Shown piece after piece: positions 17,286 to 24,975 of a stretch of 36,569 nt of DNA. The stretch is from Candidatus Poribacteria bacterium (lineage in GTDB: Bacteria > Poribacteria > WGA-4E > WGA-3G). Position 1 is the first letter of the stretch. Every line of letters begins with the position of its first letter. A program made the translations under genes and the position numbers. The stretch spans positions 1 to 36,569 of the forward strand of contig JAPPIG010000119.1 of NCBI GenBank assembly GCA_028820635.1, read 5' to 3'. Below the pieces are notes generated by a model that had not been told where the DNA came from, made no database searches, and saw only the letters and a list, made by a program, of their open reading frames with translations.

Positions 17286-17399
17286 AAAGTAGCCATATAA
17301 TACAGCAATTTTACGCTTCAGACAAGTCTAAGATATGTTGTTCAGGGTTATTTAGTTTTAAGAATTATCGGTTAATAGATTTTACTGTGAGTTTATATT

Positions 17400-17520
17400 G
17401 TAGGTCCAAATCAACGCAGCATGCGCTTTTGGGCATGCTGCGGGTAGAGTTTACGAAACCCGACATGATCGCACTTTCACACTAAGATTGTCGGGTGTCG
17501 CTCCGCTCTACCCGACCTAC
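17400..17520. repeat. Composite nested palindromic repeat
   Basis: An outer GTAGGTC (17400) pairs with GACCTAC (17514-17520). Inside are a strong hairpin GCAGCATGC/GCATGCTGC (about 17417-17442) and a GTCGGGTGTCGCTCCGCTCTAC half unit. It looks like one REP unit invaded by others. The stretch 17286-17696 contains no gene. It also has a partial GTAGGAACGATCTCCAA unit at 17644. Confidence 0.75.
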
Positions 17521-17696
17521 AACGTTTGCAATAAAATGCGCAGAAAAACTGAAAACTAATAACCCTGTATATTGTTTTCAAAAGTGGTATACACAACGTT
17601 ATTAACAGTTGACATGGAATGAATATTTTGGAAAACTATTTCTGTAGGAACGATCTCCAAAATAATCGGGAATCGAAAAAAGGGAACTTTTCAGCA

Positions 17697-18704
17697 ATGA
17701 AGCGAGCATTTGTTTATGTTATGTTGGGAACTATGTTTTTCAGCATTAGTATTCTATTGGTTCATAACGTACAAGCGGAAAAAGAGTCTGTTATATCTTT
17801 TCTTTCTAACGAGAAAGGGGATTACGACATCTTCATCATGAATACGAATAATAGAATTCTCGAACGCCTTGCAACAGATGCGAGGAGAAAAAGCTCACTC
17901 ACATGCGCTCCGAAAGGTTATCGTTTTGCTTATTCATCCAACGAACACGGAAATCTTGACATTTATAAAATGGATATTAGAAACAAAAATCCTATTCGGC
18001 TGACACTTCACCCTAAGAGAGATTTACGTCCAGCTTGGTCACCCAATGGAAAATGGATTGCCTTTGTCTCTGACCGAGAGGGACCTCATGATATTTTCAG
18101 AATGGATGTGGACGGTTCCAACTTAATAAAATTGACTAAACAAGGACACAACGGGAAACCTGCTTGGTCTCCAGATAGCCAGTTGATCGCTTTTAATTCT
18201 GATAGGGAGGAAATCGTTCTATCTATGTGATGGATGCTAACGGTGGGGAATTAAAACAACTGACAGAAGACGATCTACCGCTGTGGGGTGGTTGTACGTG
18301 GTCACCAGATGGAAAAAAGATTGCCTATGCTGCAGGAGTTCTTGACAAAGAAGGTGTGGATATTTTCGAAATTGATGTTGATACAAAAAATATCAACAGA
18401 TTAACTAACATGGGTGTAGGAGTCCGATCTGGTAATCCTGCTTGGTCTCCTGACGGGAACTGGATTGCCTATTCAGTTTTGCAGATTGAGCAGTGGCCGC
18501 TCCCTGAAAATGGATTCCGAATTGTTTTTAGCGACAGCACCATTTATCTTATAGATAGCCGAGGTGGTATTGCAAAACCTCTTAAAAAGACAATAGGTCT
18601 TTCAAGTGATCATGTGCCGGTCTGGATACCAGAAAATTTTTTTTTCAGTTTCCCCAGATGCGAGTAAACAGACAGTGACTTGGGGAAAAATCAAACAACC
18701 TTAA
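17697..18704 (+). pseudogene. TolB-like WD40/PD40 propeller secreted protein, two frameshifts
   Basis: The ATG at 17697 (AGGGAA upstream) starts a signal peptide (MKRAFVYVMLGTMFFSISIL ... VQA). Repeats of the W-S-P-[ND]-G-K-W-I-A-F type follow (PAWSPNGKWIAFVSDREG, PAWSPDSQLIAFNSDRE), typical of TolB-like propellers. The frame ends at 18230, and the next blade continues from 18227 in another frame; one missing G in the run near 18209 would restore DREGNRSIYVMDANGG. A second shift falls in a run of nine T near 18638-18646. Removing one T restores S-V-S-P-D-A-S-K-Q-T-V-T-W-G-K-I-K-Q-P, stop at 18702-18704. That tail matches the lamin-tail and LamG proteins. Both shifts are in homopolymers, so sequencing error is as likely as decay. 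Confidence 0.8.
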
Positions 18705-18731
18705 ATGGAATTCATATTTTTGTTTTTTATA

Positions 18732-18759
18732 TGCACCTTTTTGAACTTAATACTGTGTC
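18732..18759 (+). promoter_or_regulatory. ECF-type promoter candidate 3
   Basis: TGCACC (18732-18737), 16 bases, TGTGTC (18754-18759), followed by TTTAA. It is the plus-strand match to the two sites upstream of the ECF genes. It would drive the small gene at 18840 with a leader of about 75 nt, placing that gene in the same regulon. Confidence 0.6.
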
Positions 18760-18839
18760 TTTAAGTTACAGAGGCAAGACGTGTTGAGATTCTTGCAGAA
18801 AAAGGGAATGGATCGCATCGCATATAAAAAGGAAAAAAT

Positions 18840-19034
18840 ATGAATTTAAATGAAATATTCAGAAAAATAACAAGTGATACTGAACATGCTAAAGAGTTAT
18901 TTAACAAGGCAAGTTATTATTTTTGGAACGGTGATATTGATTCGCTTGAAAAATTGCTTGAATCTAATCCTGATTCTCCAATTATTTTGCAATATATTGA
19001 ACTTTACAATTCGAAGGTGTTGCTTGATAAATAG
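18840..19034 (+). CDS. Small acidic helical protein, candidate ECF-regulon member
   Basis: 64 aa, no recognised family, mostly helical (NEIFRKITSDTEHAKELFNK, ASYYFWNGDIDSLEKLLESN). The second half resembles one TPR/ankyrin-like helical pair. AAGGA lies about 7 bases upstream. A possible 11-codon leader frame (18808-18843, starting M-D-R-I-A-Y) ends with its TGA overlapping this ATG as ATGA, which suggests translational coupling. The upstream motif at 18732-18759 links it to the sigma factors, so it could be a regulator or effector of them. Confidence 0.6.
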   Translation: MNLNEIFRKITSDTEHAKELFNKASYYFWNGDIDSLEKLLESNPDSPIILQYIELYNSKVLLDK

Positions 19035-19069
19035 TTTTATACTTCACTACCAACTCACGCGTACGTGTG

Positions 19070-19150
19070 CCACCGCAGCACATGTGCGCGTGCCGCTCAT
19101 GTGCTGCTATTGACCATTTGTGACACGCGCACATGTGTTGCAGCTGCTCA
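19070..19150. repeat. GC-rich nested inverted repeats (cruciform-like site)
   Basis: CACATGTGCGCGTG (19079-19092) is repeated inverted and perfect at 19124-19137. Overlapping it, GCAGCACATG (19075-19084) pairs with CATGTGCTGC (19098-19107). The site can fold in two competing ways and is far richer in G+C than its surroundings. A recombination, partition or transfer-origin site is possible, but none is recognised. Confidence 0.6.
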
Positions 19151-19184
19151 CAAGTCAGGAATCGGGGTTCCCGCCTACAAAGAA

Positions 19185-19283
19185 CTATGCAATCGGTGCT
19201 TTTCCTTTATTGACAAACAACGAATTCAGCGCATCCGCCAACACTTCATTCACAGTTTTCTCTTCTTCAGCACAGATCAACGT
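19185..19283 (-). pseudogene. Remnant of the ribbon-helix-helix partition partner
   Basis: The last 32 residues (E-E-E-K-T-V-N-E-V-L-A-D-A-L-N-S-L-F ... K-G-K-A-P-I-A) align closely with the C-terminus of the protein at 22879 (E-E-D-K-N-L-Q-E-V-L-G-D-A-L-N-A-L-F ... K-G-K-P-P-I-A). The upstream part of the frame is unrelated and AT-rich, so this is a truncated copy. It points to a second partition module that has been lost. Confidence 0.75.
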
Positions 19284-19549
19284 CCAACTTTTCTGCAAAC
19301 TTATTGTAAATATATTGGATATATATTGTTTGGCAAACCACAAATACTTCTTATCATCACACAGCACAATGTATAATATCATCATAAAAAACAAAACCGA
19401 TCTCCAAATCGCGACTTTACCTTTAGAAAAAAAACGAAAAATGAACGGTTTTGAGGCAGATTTATTAATTTTGACAATTTTTTCGCAAAATTAAGTTGAT
19501 TAAAAAGTGGAATTAATCGTAAAATGAAATTGTCAGGAGAATTAAATAG

Positions 19550-19593
19550 GTTTGTGTTTAAAAGCCGAAAGCCCAAGGCTTTTAAACACAAAC
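19550..19593. other. 17-bp perfect inverted repeat hairpin
   Basis: GTTTGTGTTTAAAAGCC (19550-19566) pairs perfectly with GGCTTTTAAACACAAAC (19577-19593) around a 10-base loop. It lies in the gene-free gap 19284-19770. There is no U tract directly after it on either side, so it is not a classical terminator. Confidence 0.7.
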
Positions 19594-19627
19594 AAAAACC
19601 TTAGGCCTACAAAAGTAGTATTCGGCG

Positions 19628-19677
19628 CGATTTTTTGGCGACCAGCTTTAAAAATCGTTTACCTGCTAATAAGCAGG
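19628..19677 (+). other. Two hairpins upstream of the first HTH protein
   Basis: CGATTTTT (from 19628) pairs with AAAAATCG (ending about 19657), enclosing GGCGACCAGC. Directly after it, CCTGCT (19662-19667) pairs with AGCAGG (19672-19677). They lie about 95 bases before the start at 19771 and may form a leader structure or control site for that gene. Confidence 0.45.
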
Positions 19678-19770
19678 ATGATAAGAGTATAACACATCAT
19701 AAAATAAAAAACAAGTTTTTTATTATTTTTTATGAAAAAATACTCTTATTGCCTCAAAATAAGGTGTTTT

Positions 19771-20796
19771 ATGACTGTAAAAACGTTAGATAATATAGAT
19801 TTGGCTCAACCTAATCCGATATCTTCAAGCATATACCCCGACATCTACGAAAACTGCCCAAATGATGAGCCGGTTGAGTCGTCCCGTCTGTCCATATTCG
19901 TAGAAACACAAGAAGATACGATGCAAGTTCCTTTTGGAACATTTAGTATGTTAGACGCTTTAATGGAAGGCACAGAAAAAGCGTTCGATACGGCGATCTA
20001 TCAATGCTACAACGCTTTTTCGCATTGGGACTTTGGTAAATCACATTCGCTTTCAATCCGTCATGTTGGTAATTTGTTTACGACATCTCACCAATATGTG
20101 CAGCAAGCACTTTCGCGTTTGACTAACAAGAAATGGATGAAGCGTCTTTCCGGTAAATATAAGATCAGCAAGTTTGAGCTTAAGCATCATCTCTGTAATG
20201 ACGAAGATATTCCGCGTGATAAAGACGGTAGACCCACTAAGTGTGCGATGCCGCGTGGCTTCGGTGGTTTATTCGAGCGTATGATGTCGGGTGATATTAG
20301 TTGGAAATCGTTAATAATATGGATGCTGCTGAAGATTAATTCAGATTTTACGACAGGTATTACGGAACCTGTGGGCATAAAACAACTTTGTAAATGGACA
20401 CGGTTCGGAACGACGACGGTATGCGATCGTATTAAAGAACTTGAGTCTGCGGGTATGTTAGAGAAGTTGGAGCGTCGTCCGCAAGAAGCACAGTCGTATC
20501 AGTTATATCCCAAGCCTTATGCCGAGCGTAGAGAGCGCACACCAGAGGCGGAGCGGACGTGGCGTGATATGCGTGTTGAAGGTAACTGGCGGTACAGTTT
20601 TAACGAGGAATGGCGTGTCAATGTTAAGACTGCGGATATTCAGTATAGCCCGGACAAGAAGAAACCTTTTCGGAATGCATCTGATTACGAAAAGTTTCAG
20701 GTGATGCCCAAGAGTATAAGGAGGGATTTTGATTTAGCGGTTCGTATCCATTCGGATATGGTAGCCGCCCTCAATAAAAGTCCCTGTCCTACCTAA
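19771..20796 (+). CDS. Two-domain HTH protein, candidate replication initiator or regulator (copy 1)
   Basis: 341 aa from the ATG at 19771 (AAGGTG upstream; an in-frame ATG at 19732 lacks a site). Two helix-turn-helix regions can be seen. One surrounds W-D-F-G-K-S-H-S-L-S-I-R-H-V-G-N-L-F-T-T (about 90-125). The other is G-I-K-Q-L-C-K-W-T-R-F-G-T-T-T-V-C-D-R-I-K-E-L (about 215-240), followed by E-S-A-G-M-L-E-K. It is paralogous to the protein at 35294 over both domains (V-P-F-G, G-K-S-H, and the [IL]-W-M-x-L block). Both genes are followed by 21-bp tandem repeats about 160-200 bp downstream, which suggests an initiator with its own iterons. The family name is not recognised. Confidence 0.7.
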   Translation: MTVKTLDNIDLAQPNPISSSIYPDIYENCPNDEPVESSRLSIFVETQEDTMQVPFGTFSMLDALMEGTEKAFDTAIYQCYNAFSHWDFGKSHSLSIRHVGNLFTTSHQYVQQALSRLTNKKWMKRLSGKYKISKFELKHHLCNDEDIPRDKDGRPTKCAMPRGFGGLFERMMSGDISWKSLIIWMLLKINSDFTTGITEPVGIKQLCKWTRFGTTTVCDRIKELESAGMLEKLERRPQEAQSYQLYPKPYAERRERTPEAERTWRDMRVEGNWRYSFNEEWRVNVKTADIQYSPDKKKPFRNASDYEKFQVMPKSIRRDFDLAVRIHSDMVAALNKSPCPT

Positions 20797-20822
20797 AAAA
20801 TAGAAATCAAAAATGTTATTTC

Positions 20823-20845
20823 AGCCTATCCGATGCGGGTAGGCT
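20823..20845 (+). terminator. Hairpin after the first HTH gene (weak terminator)
   Basis: AGCCTATCC pairs with GGGTAGGCT across GATGC with one mismatch, 27 bases after the stop. There is no clear U tract, so the call is tentative. Confidence 0.35.
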
Positions 20846-20992
20846 ATCGGTGTTGCAGAGATTATTCTGTTTTTCGTTATTTTCAGGCGTTTTTCGGTAA
20901 AAATAAAGCGTTTCGTTGATTTGGGCGAAAATGTTGAGACCAAATGTTAGAATTTTCCTGAAAAAGTGAACTTACACAAAATTTAACTTTTG

Positions 20993-21055
20993 TGAATTCC
21001 TGTGAGTTGCCACTGAATTCCTGTGAGTTGCCAGTAGATTCCTGTAAATTGTCAC
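20993..21055. repeat. 21-bp tandem repeat, 3 units (iteron candidate)
   Basis: Units at 20993-21013 and 21014-21034 differ only at the last base (TGAATTCCTGTGAGTTGCCA plus C or G). A third, diverged unit is at 21035-21055. They start 197 bp after the HTH gene and are followed by AT-rich DNA (to 21300), a typical origin layout. A lone sequence TAGGTTTATGGGA at 21093-21105 also matches the core of the Rep iterons at 29154-29263. Confidence 0.8.
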
Positions 21056-21233
21056 CAAAAATTTTTGAGAGGTTGTAAAGCTTGTGTAGGCTTAGGTTTA
21101 TGGGATTAGTGGAAATCGGTACCACTTTCTGTACGTACCAAATATAATTAACGTACCCACGCCAATTTTAATTTTAAAAAAAGAAGAGGCAATACTAACA
21201 TCAATGCAAAAAGAAAAAGTAAAAGAAATCATG

Positions 21234-21239
21234 TATAAT
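21234..21239 (+). promoter_or_regulatory. -10 element candidate for the MBL nuclease gene
   Basis: TATAAT at 21234-21239 is preceded directly by TG, about 64 bases upstream of the gene. No good -35 box is visible. Confidence 0.35.
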
Positions 21240-21302
21240 ATAAAAAGAACTTTAATTTTATATCAGATACTACAGTACCTAAATTGATAGGAAAATCCTT
21301 TT

Positions 21303-22853
21303 ATGAACTATACATTTTTAGGCGGTGCTGGCGAAGTCGGCGCATCTTGTTTACTTATATCAGTTGCACACCGGCATATCTTGTTTGACTGCGGGATACG
21401 CGTCAATCAGACTGGGGCTGACGCACTGCCTGATATTGAACTACTCAAGCAAAGCGTGCCAACATTGGACGCTATCTTTGTATCTCACGCACACGCAGAT
21501 CATATCGGTGCGCTGCCACTCGCGCACGCTGCATTTCCACAAACCCCTATCTATACGACAGAACCGACACAACGCATCTCCGCAATCATGCTCGCGAATG
21601 CCGTCCGCCTACAAGAAGGCGAACAGAATGAAGATACAATCCCACTTTTCACGCAGGAAACTGTTGATGCAACTATCGCAAAAATGCAAACACTAAATAT
21701 GAGCGAATGGATTGACTTATGGGACGGCTGGCGTGTCAAGATGGTGCGTTCTGGACACATACTGGGCGCGGTCAGTATCTTACTTGAAACACCTGAAGGG
21801 ACTTATCTATATGGTGGAGACATCTCTACTTTTCATCAGAAAACTATTGACGGGCTTGCGCTTGAGGAAATTGCTGGCACACAACCCGATTTTATGTGGA
21901 GTGAAGCGACTTATGGAGACGGTAATCATCCAGCACGCAGCAATGAAGAAAAGAAACTGGCTGAGGCTGTCGCGACTGTCGTTGGAAACGGTGGCTCTGT
22001 CCTCATACCGAGTTTCGCCCTCGGACGCGCGCAGGAAATCATTCTTATACTCAGGGATGCAATGATTAGCAAAAACATTCCAGTGTTCCCCGTAGTAACT
22101 GACGGGCTTGTTAATTCTATCTGCTCGGTATATGAAACGCTTACGCCTTATCTGGGGGCAAAACTACAAAAACACCTTGAAAACTCACAACAGCCTCTAT
22201 TCTATTATAGAAACTTCCGAAGGGCAAGAATGGGAGAACAGGAAGCGATCTGTAAAGATGAGACACCTAAATGTATTATTGCAAGCTCCGGTATGCTCAC
22301 CGGTGGTGCTTCAGTGACTTATGCAAAAGGGTTGGCTGCTAACGAAAAAAATGCTATCTTCTTGTCGGGGTATCAGGATGCGGAATCACCCGGTAGAAGA
22401 CTACAGGAACTCGCACAAGGTAATACGCTCGCTTTCGCTGATGGCACGAGTGTGGCTGTCAACTGTCAAGTAGAAAGATTTAAACTTTCTGCCCACAGTG
22501 ATCAAGGGCAACTGCTTTCCGTCATCAAACAGGTGAAACCGAAAGCACTCGCGCTCGTTCACGGTGAAGAAAACGCTCTGTCTGCTATGCGGGAAAAGGT
22601 AGGAAAAAATTATCATGTAACCTGCCCTGTCAATGGGCAAATGTTAGATGCCACAGATAAGCCTGAGTGCGTTTCTCCAAAAATACAAGAACAACTTCGG
22701 AAAAAGGAAAGGGTAGACTTTGATGTGGAGATTACAGATACCGGCGTTGTGCTTGATGAGGATATACTCAGTTTAGATCGGTGGAAAGACTTTGCCGACG
22801 GGAAGCATACAGCAACGCTAAAAGGGGAGCGACTCATTATCAGAAAAACATAG
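21303..22853 (+). CDS. Metallo-beta-lactamase / beta-CASP nuclease (CPSF/RNase J-like)
   Basis: 516 aa. The metal-binding set is complete: S-H-A-H-A-D-H (H62, H64, D66, H67), G-H-I-L-G-A (H152) and Y-G-G-D-I-S (D173). Beta-CASP features follow: E-A-T-Y-G-D-G (E201), I-P-S-F-A-L-G-R-A-Q-E, and the late histidines of K-L-S-A-H-S-D (H398) and L-V-H-G-E (H420). Together these mark an RNA or DNA processing nuclease of the CPSF73/YSH1/RNase J group. The last 65 residues are an unassigned tail. AGGA lies about 12 bases before the ATG. It ends facing the partition operon. On a replicon it may mature a replication-control or other RNA; that is inference. Confidence 0.9.
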   Translation: MNYTFLGGAGEVGASCLLISVAHRHILFDCGIRVNQTGADALPDIELLKQSVPTLDAIFVSHAHADHIGALPLAHAAFPQTPIYTTEPTQRISAIMLANAVRLQEGEQNEDTIPLFTQETVDATIAKMQTLNMSEWIDLWDGWRVKMVRSGHILGAVSILLETPEGTYLYGGDISTFHQKTIDGLALEEIAGTQPDFMWSEATYGDGNHPARSNEEKKLAEAVATVVGNGGSVLIPSFALGRAQEIILILRDAMISKNIPVFPVVTDGLVNSICSVYETLTPYLGAKLQKHLENSQQPLFYYRNFRRARMGEQEAICKDETPKCIIASSGMLTGGASVTYAKGLAANEKNAIFLSGYQDAESPGRRLQELAQGNTLAFADGTSVAVNCQVERFKLSAHSDQGQLLSVIKQVKPKALALVHGEENALSAMREKVGKNYHVTCPVNGQMLDATDKPECVSPKIQEQLRKKERVDFDVEITDTGVVLDEDILSLDRWKDFADGKHTATLKGERLIIRKT

Positions 22854-22878
22854 CAACTCGTCTATGGGGATTGAATCA

Positions 22879-23166
22879 TTACCCATTTTTCGCAATTGGG
22901 GGTTTACCCTTTTGCTCAAATAAAGCATTGAGAGCATCACCTAAAACTTCTTGCAGGTTCTTGTCCTCCTCAGCTGCGATAACACGCAATTGACGATGCA
23001 CCTCCGGCGCAAAATAACCTGAGATGTTCTTTTTACCGATGCGCGATGCTGCAATTTTCTGATTAGCAGGTGCAGATTCGACGGTTTCAGGTGTGTCCGT
23101 TTCCTGCTGCTGTTCTTCGTTTTCTTTGAATACTTGTGCGAGATTCACTTTTTTATCTTTTGACAT
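22879..23166 (-). CDS. Ribbon-helix-helix partition partner (ParG-like)
   Basis: 95 aa with AGGAGG before its ATG. The N-terminal half is charged and probably disordered, rich in E, Q and T. The C-terminal half (S-G-Y-F-A-P-E-V-H-R-Q-L-R-V-I-A-A-E-E-D-K, then L-Q-E-V-L-G-D-A-L-N-A-L-F) has the strand-helix-helix pattern of RHH DNA-binding proteins. It begins 9 bases after the ParA stop. In type Ib partition systems such a protein binds the centromere, represses the operon and stimulates ParA. The palindrome cluster upstream of parA is the likely target. Confidence 0.8.
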   Translation of the reverse strand: MSKDKKVNLAQVFKENEEQQQETDTPETVESAPANQKIAASRIGKKNISGYFAPEVHRQLRVIAAEEDKNLQEVLGDALNALFEQKGKPPIAKNG

Positions 23167-23175
23167 ACTAACCTC

Positions 23176-23796
23176 CTATACGTCCAATTCACTTGCCAAA
23201 TATGTGTAGAATGCTTTCACTTCACCTGATGCTTTACCGCTGGGTTCAAATTCCTGTACTGTAAGCCCCGCGTTATAAGCGTGTACAAAAGCGATACGGT
23301 GTCCGAACCCACATGGCGCACACGGCACGTTGTAGATACTAACTGCTTCTTCGGCTTGTTTTGTTAGATCACCGCGAGAAGGAATGCTGTTGAAAACGAT
23401 ACGAGCTGGCACTTTTGCCAGACGGATGACATCTATTGTTGAACCGATTGCTTGTAAATCTATGAGTGCGGGTTTACACGGGATCACTGCCATGTCTGCA
23501 GCACGTGCTGCATCTAATGCGGATGCCTCAGTATGTGGGGCTGTGTCCAAAATGGCGAGTGTCGCACCATTTTCCGCTGCAAGTTGCAATATCTTTGGTA
23601 ATCGTTCAGAGTGTGTAGAGATCACCGCTGGGGTGTCCTCTTTACGATTATCTCCCCATTTCGCAGCGCTGGTTTGAGGGTCGAGATCAATCAACGCTAT
23701 TGTATGTCCAGCTTTTTCTGCTGCGATAGCAAGATTCGTCGCGATAGTGGTTTTCCCCGTCCCACCTTTACGAGATAAGATAGCAACTGTTTTCAT
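23176..23796 (-). CDS. parA: ParA-family partition ATPase (short, type Ib-like)
   Basis: 206 aa with a deviant Walker A (K10-G-G-T-G-K-T16) and Walker A' (LIDLDPQTSA, about 36-45). Walker B is A-I-L-D-T-A-P-H (about 80-87). There is no N-terminal DNA-binding extension, so it is the short form that pairs with small RHH partners. GGAGG lies four bases before the ATG. It is the first gene of a two-gene operon reading leftward from the centromere-like region. Confidence 0.92.
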   Translation of the reverse strand: MKTVAILSRKGGTGKTTIATNLAIAAEKAGHTIALIDLDPQTSAAKWGDNRKEDTPAVISTHSERLPKILQLAAENGATLAILDTAPHTEASALDAARAADMAVIPCKPALIDLQAIGSTIDVIRLAKVPARIVFNSIPSRGDLTKQAEEAVSIYNVPCAPCGFGHRIAFVHAYNAGLTVQEFEPSGKASGEVKAFYTYLASELDV

Positions 23797-23808
23797 TTAT
23801 CCTCCACG

Positions 23809-24021
23809 TTTACATGTAAACATGACTTCCATGAAAGCATTGTTTGCATATAAGATACGCTTATTTGTGGGATAAAGTTACATGTAATTTTGTAAGGTGA
23901 GTTTACATGTAAGCATGTTTACATGTAGACATATAAATTTTGATTACATATAAGTGCTGTCTACTTATAAGCGATGATTTCATGTAAGCATTACTTACAT
24001 GAAAGTGCTGTTTGTATGTAA
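23809..24021. other. Centromere/operator-like cluster of TTACATGTAA palindromes
   Basis: Perfect TTACATGTAA cores are at 23810-23819, 23878-23887 and 23903-23912. Near matches are at 23919-23928, 23944-23953, 23978-23987, 23995-24004 and about 24011-24020, spaced mostly 16-25 bp apart. The first overlaps the region just upstream of the parA ribosome binding site. It is very likely the partition site and the operator of the operon. Confidence 0.75.
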
Positions 24022-24101
24022 AATGTGTTTAACTCAGAAAATAGCTCATAGTTTACGGTTACGTATAACATTTTTTATTTTTATTTAAAATATAAATAAA
24101 A

Positions 24102-24130
24102 TTGTCTTGTTATAACTAATATGTTATAAT
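24102..24130 (+). promoter_or_regulatory. Sigma70-type promoter for the LamG gene
   Basis: TTGTCT (24102-24107), 17 bases, TATAAT (24125-24130), about 70 bases before the gene. The upstream bases TCTTGTTATAACTAATA recur near 28287-28303 in the promoter of leader 2, so the two promoters are probably related. Confidence 0.55.
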
Positions 24131-24202
24131 GTCTATAGTAAATAATATAATGGCGTTCGTTAGAGCGTACTGTCAAATCCTAAAGTGAATAAGGAGATAG
24201 AA

Positions 24203-24967
24203 ATGAAAACTGTAACTTTGATAATCACTTTACTTTTCTCATCAATTTTCATAACATTGCCAGTCCTATCTGTAGAGAAAGGGCTTGTAGCGTATTGGGG
24301 ATTCAATGAAGGTAAAGGTGATACAACGGAAGATTTAACAGGCAATGGTCACAATGGTAAATTAATGGGCGATCCGCAGTGGACAAAAGACGGATACTTC
24401 GGTGGTGCTCTTGAGTTTGATCAAGCAGGTGATGAGGTGAATGTTGAGTTTCATGCAGACTTGAATTCGGAAGCATTTACTGTGAGTGCATGGGCAAATG
24501 TAGAACCTGGTAGTGCAGGACATCGTGCTGTAATTTCGTCTCGTGATGAGCCACCTGTAAGCGGATATATTATCTATGCAGAGCCTGGCAATAAATGGCA
24601 ATTTTGGACGGGTGTCGGTAATAGATGGAGTCCAATAACAGGGCCTGCTATCAATTTAGGTAAATGGGATCACCTGGCTGGCACGTATGCCGATGGTAAA
24701 CAGAAGTTCTATGTAAACGGTGAACTTGTCGGAGAAGTTGACGCGGAGCCTGTACTTAACACAAAGCAGGAGTTTCTCATCGGTGCTGGTGCGAATGAAC
24801 GCGCCAATCATGAGTATCTGTTTAAAGGTAAGATCGACGAAGTGCGTCTCTATAATCGTGACCTTAGCGAGGACGAGATTGCTTCCGTAATGGATGCTGA
24901 GACAGCAGCTGATGTCTATGCTTCTGGTAAACTTGCTATGACTTGGGCAACACTTAAAATTCAGTAA
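24203..24967 (+). CDS. Secreted LamG/concanavalin-like domain protein
   Basis: 254 aa from the ATG at 24203 (AAGGAG 6 bases upstream). A signal peptide spans residues 1-23 (TLIITLLFSSIFITLPVLS). The rest is one LamG-type jelly-roll: G-L-V-A-Y-W-G-F-N-E-G-K-G ... D-L-T-G-N-G-H-N-G ... A-L-E-F ... W-D-H-L-A-G-T-Y-A-D-G ... K-I-D-E-V-R-L-Y-N-R-D-L-S-E-D-E-I. Such domains bind glycans or act as surface modules. The tail A-S-G-K-L-A-M-T-W-A-T-L-K-I-Q matches those of the lamin-tail and TolB-like proteins. Confidence 0.88.
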   Translation: MKTVTLIITLLFSSIFITLPVLSVEKGLVAYWGFNEGKGDTTEDLTGNGHNGKLMGDPQWTKDGYFGGALEFDQAGDEVNVEFHADLNSEAFTVSAWANVEPGSAGHRAVISSRDEPPVSGYIIYAEPGNKWQFWTGVGNRWSPITGPAINLGKWDHLAGTYADGKQKFYVNGELVGEVDAEPVLNTKQEFLIGAGANERANHEYLFKGKIDEVRLYNRDLSEDEIASVMDAETAADVYASGKLAMTWATLKIQ

Positions 24968-24975
24968 TGTAACAT

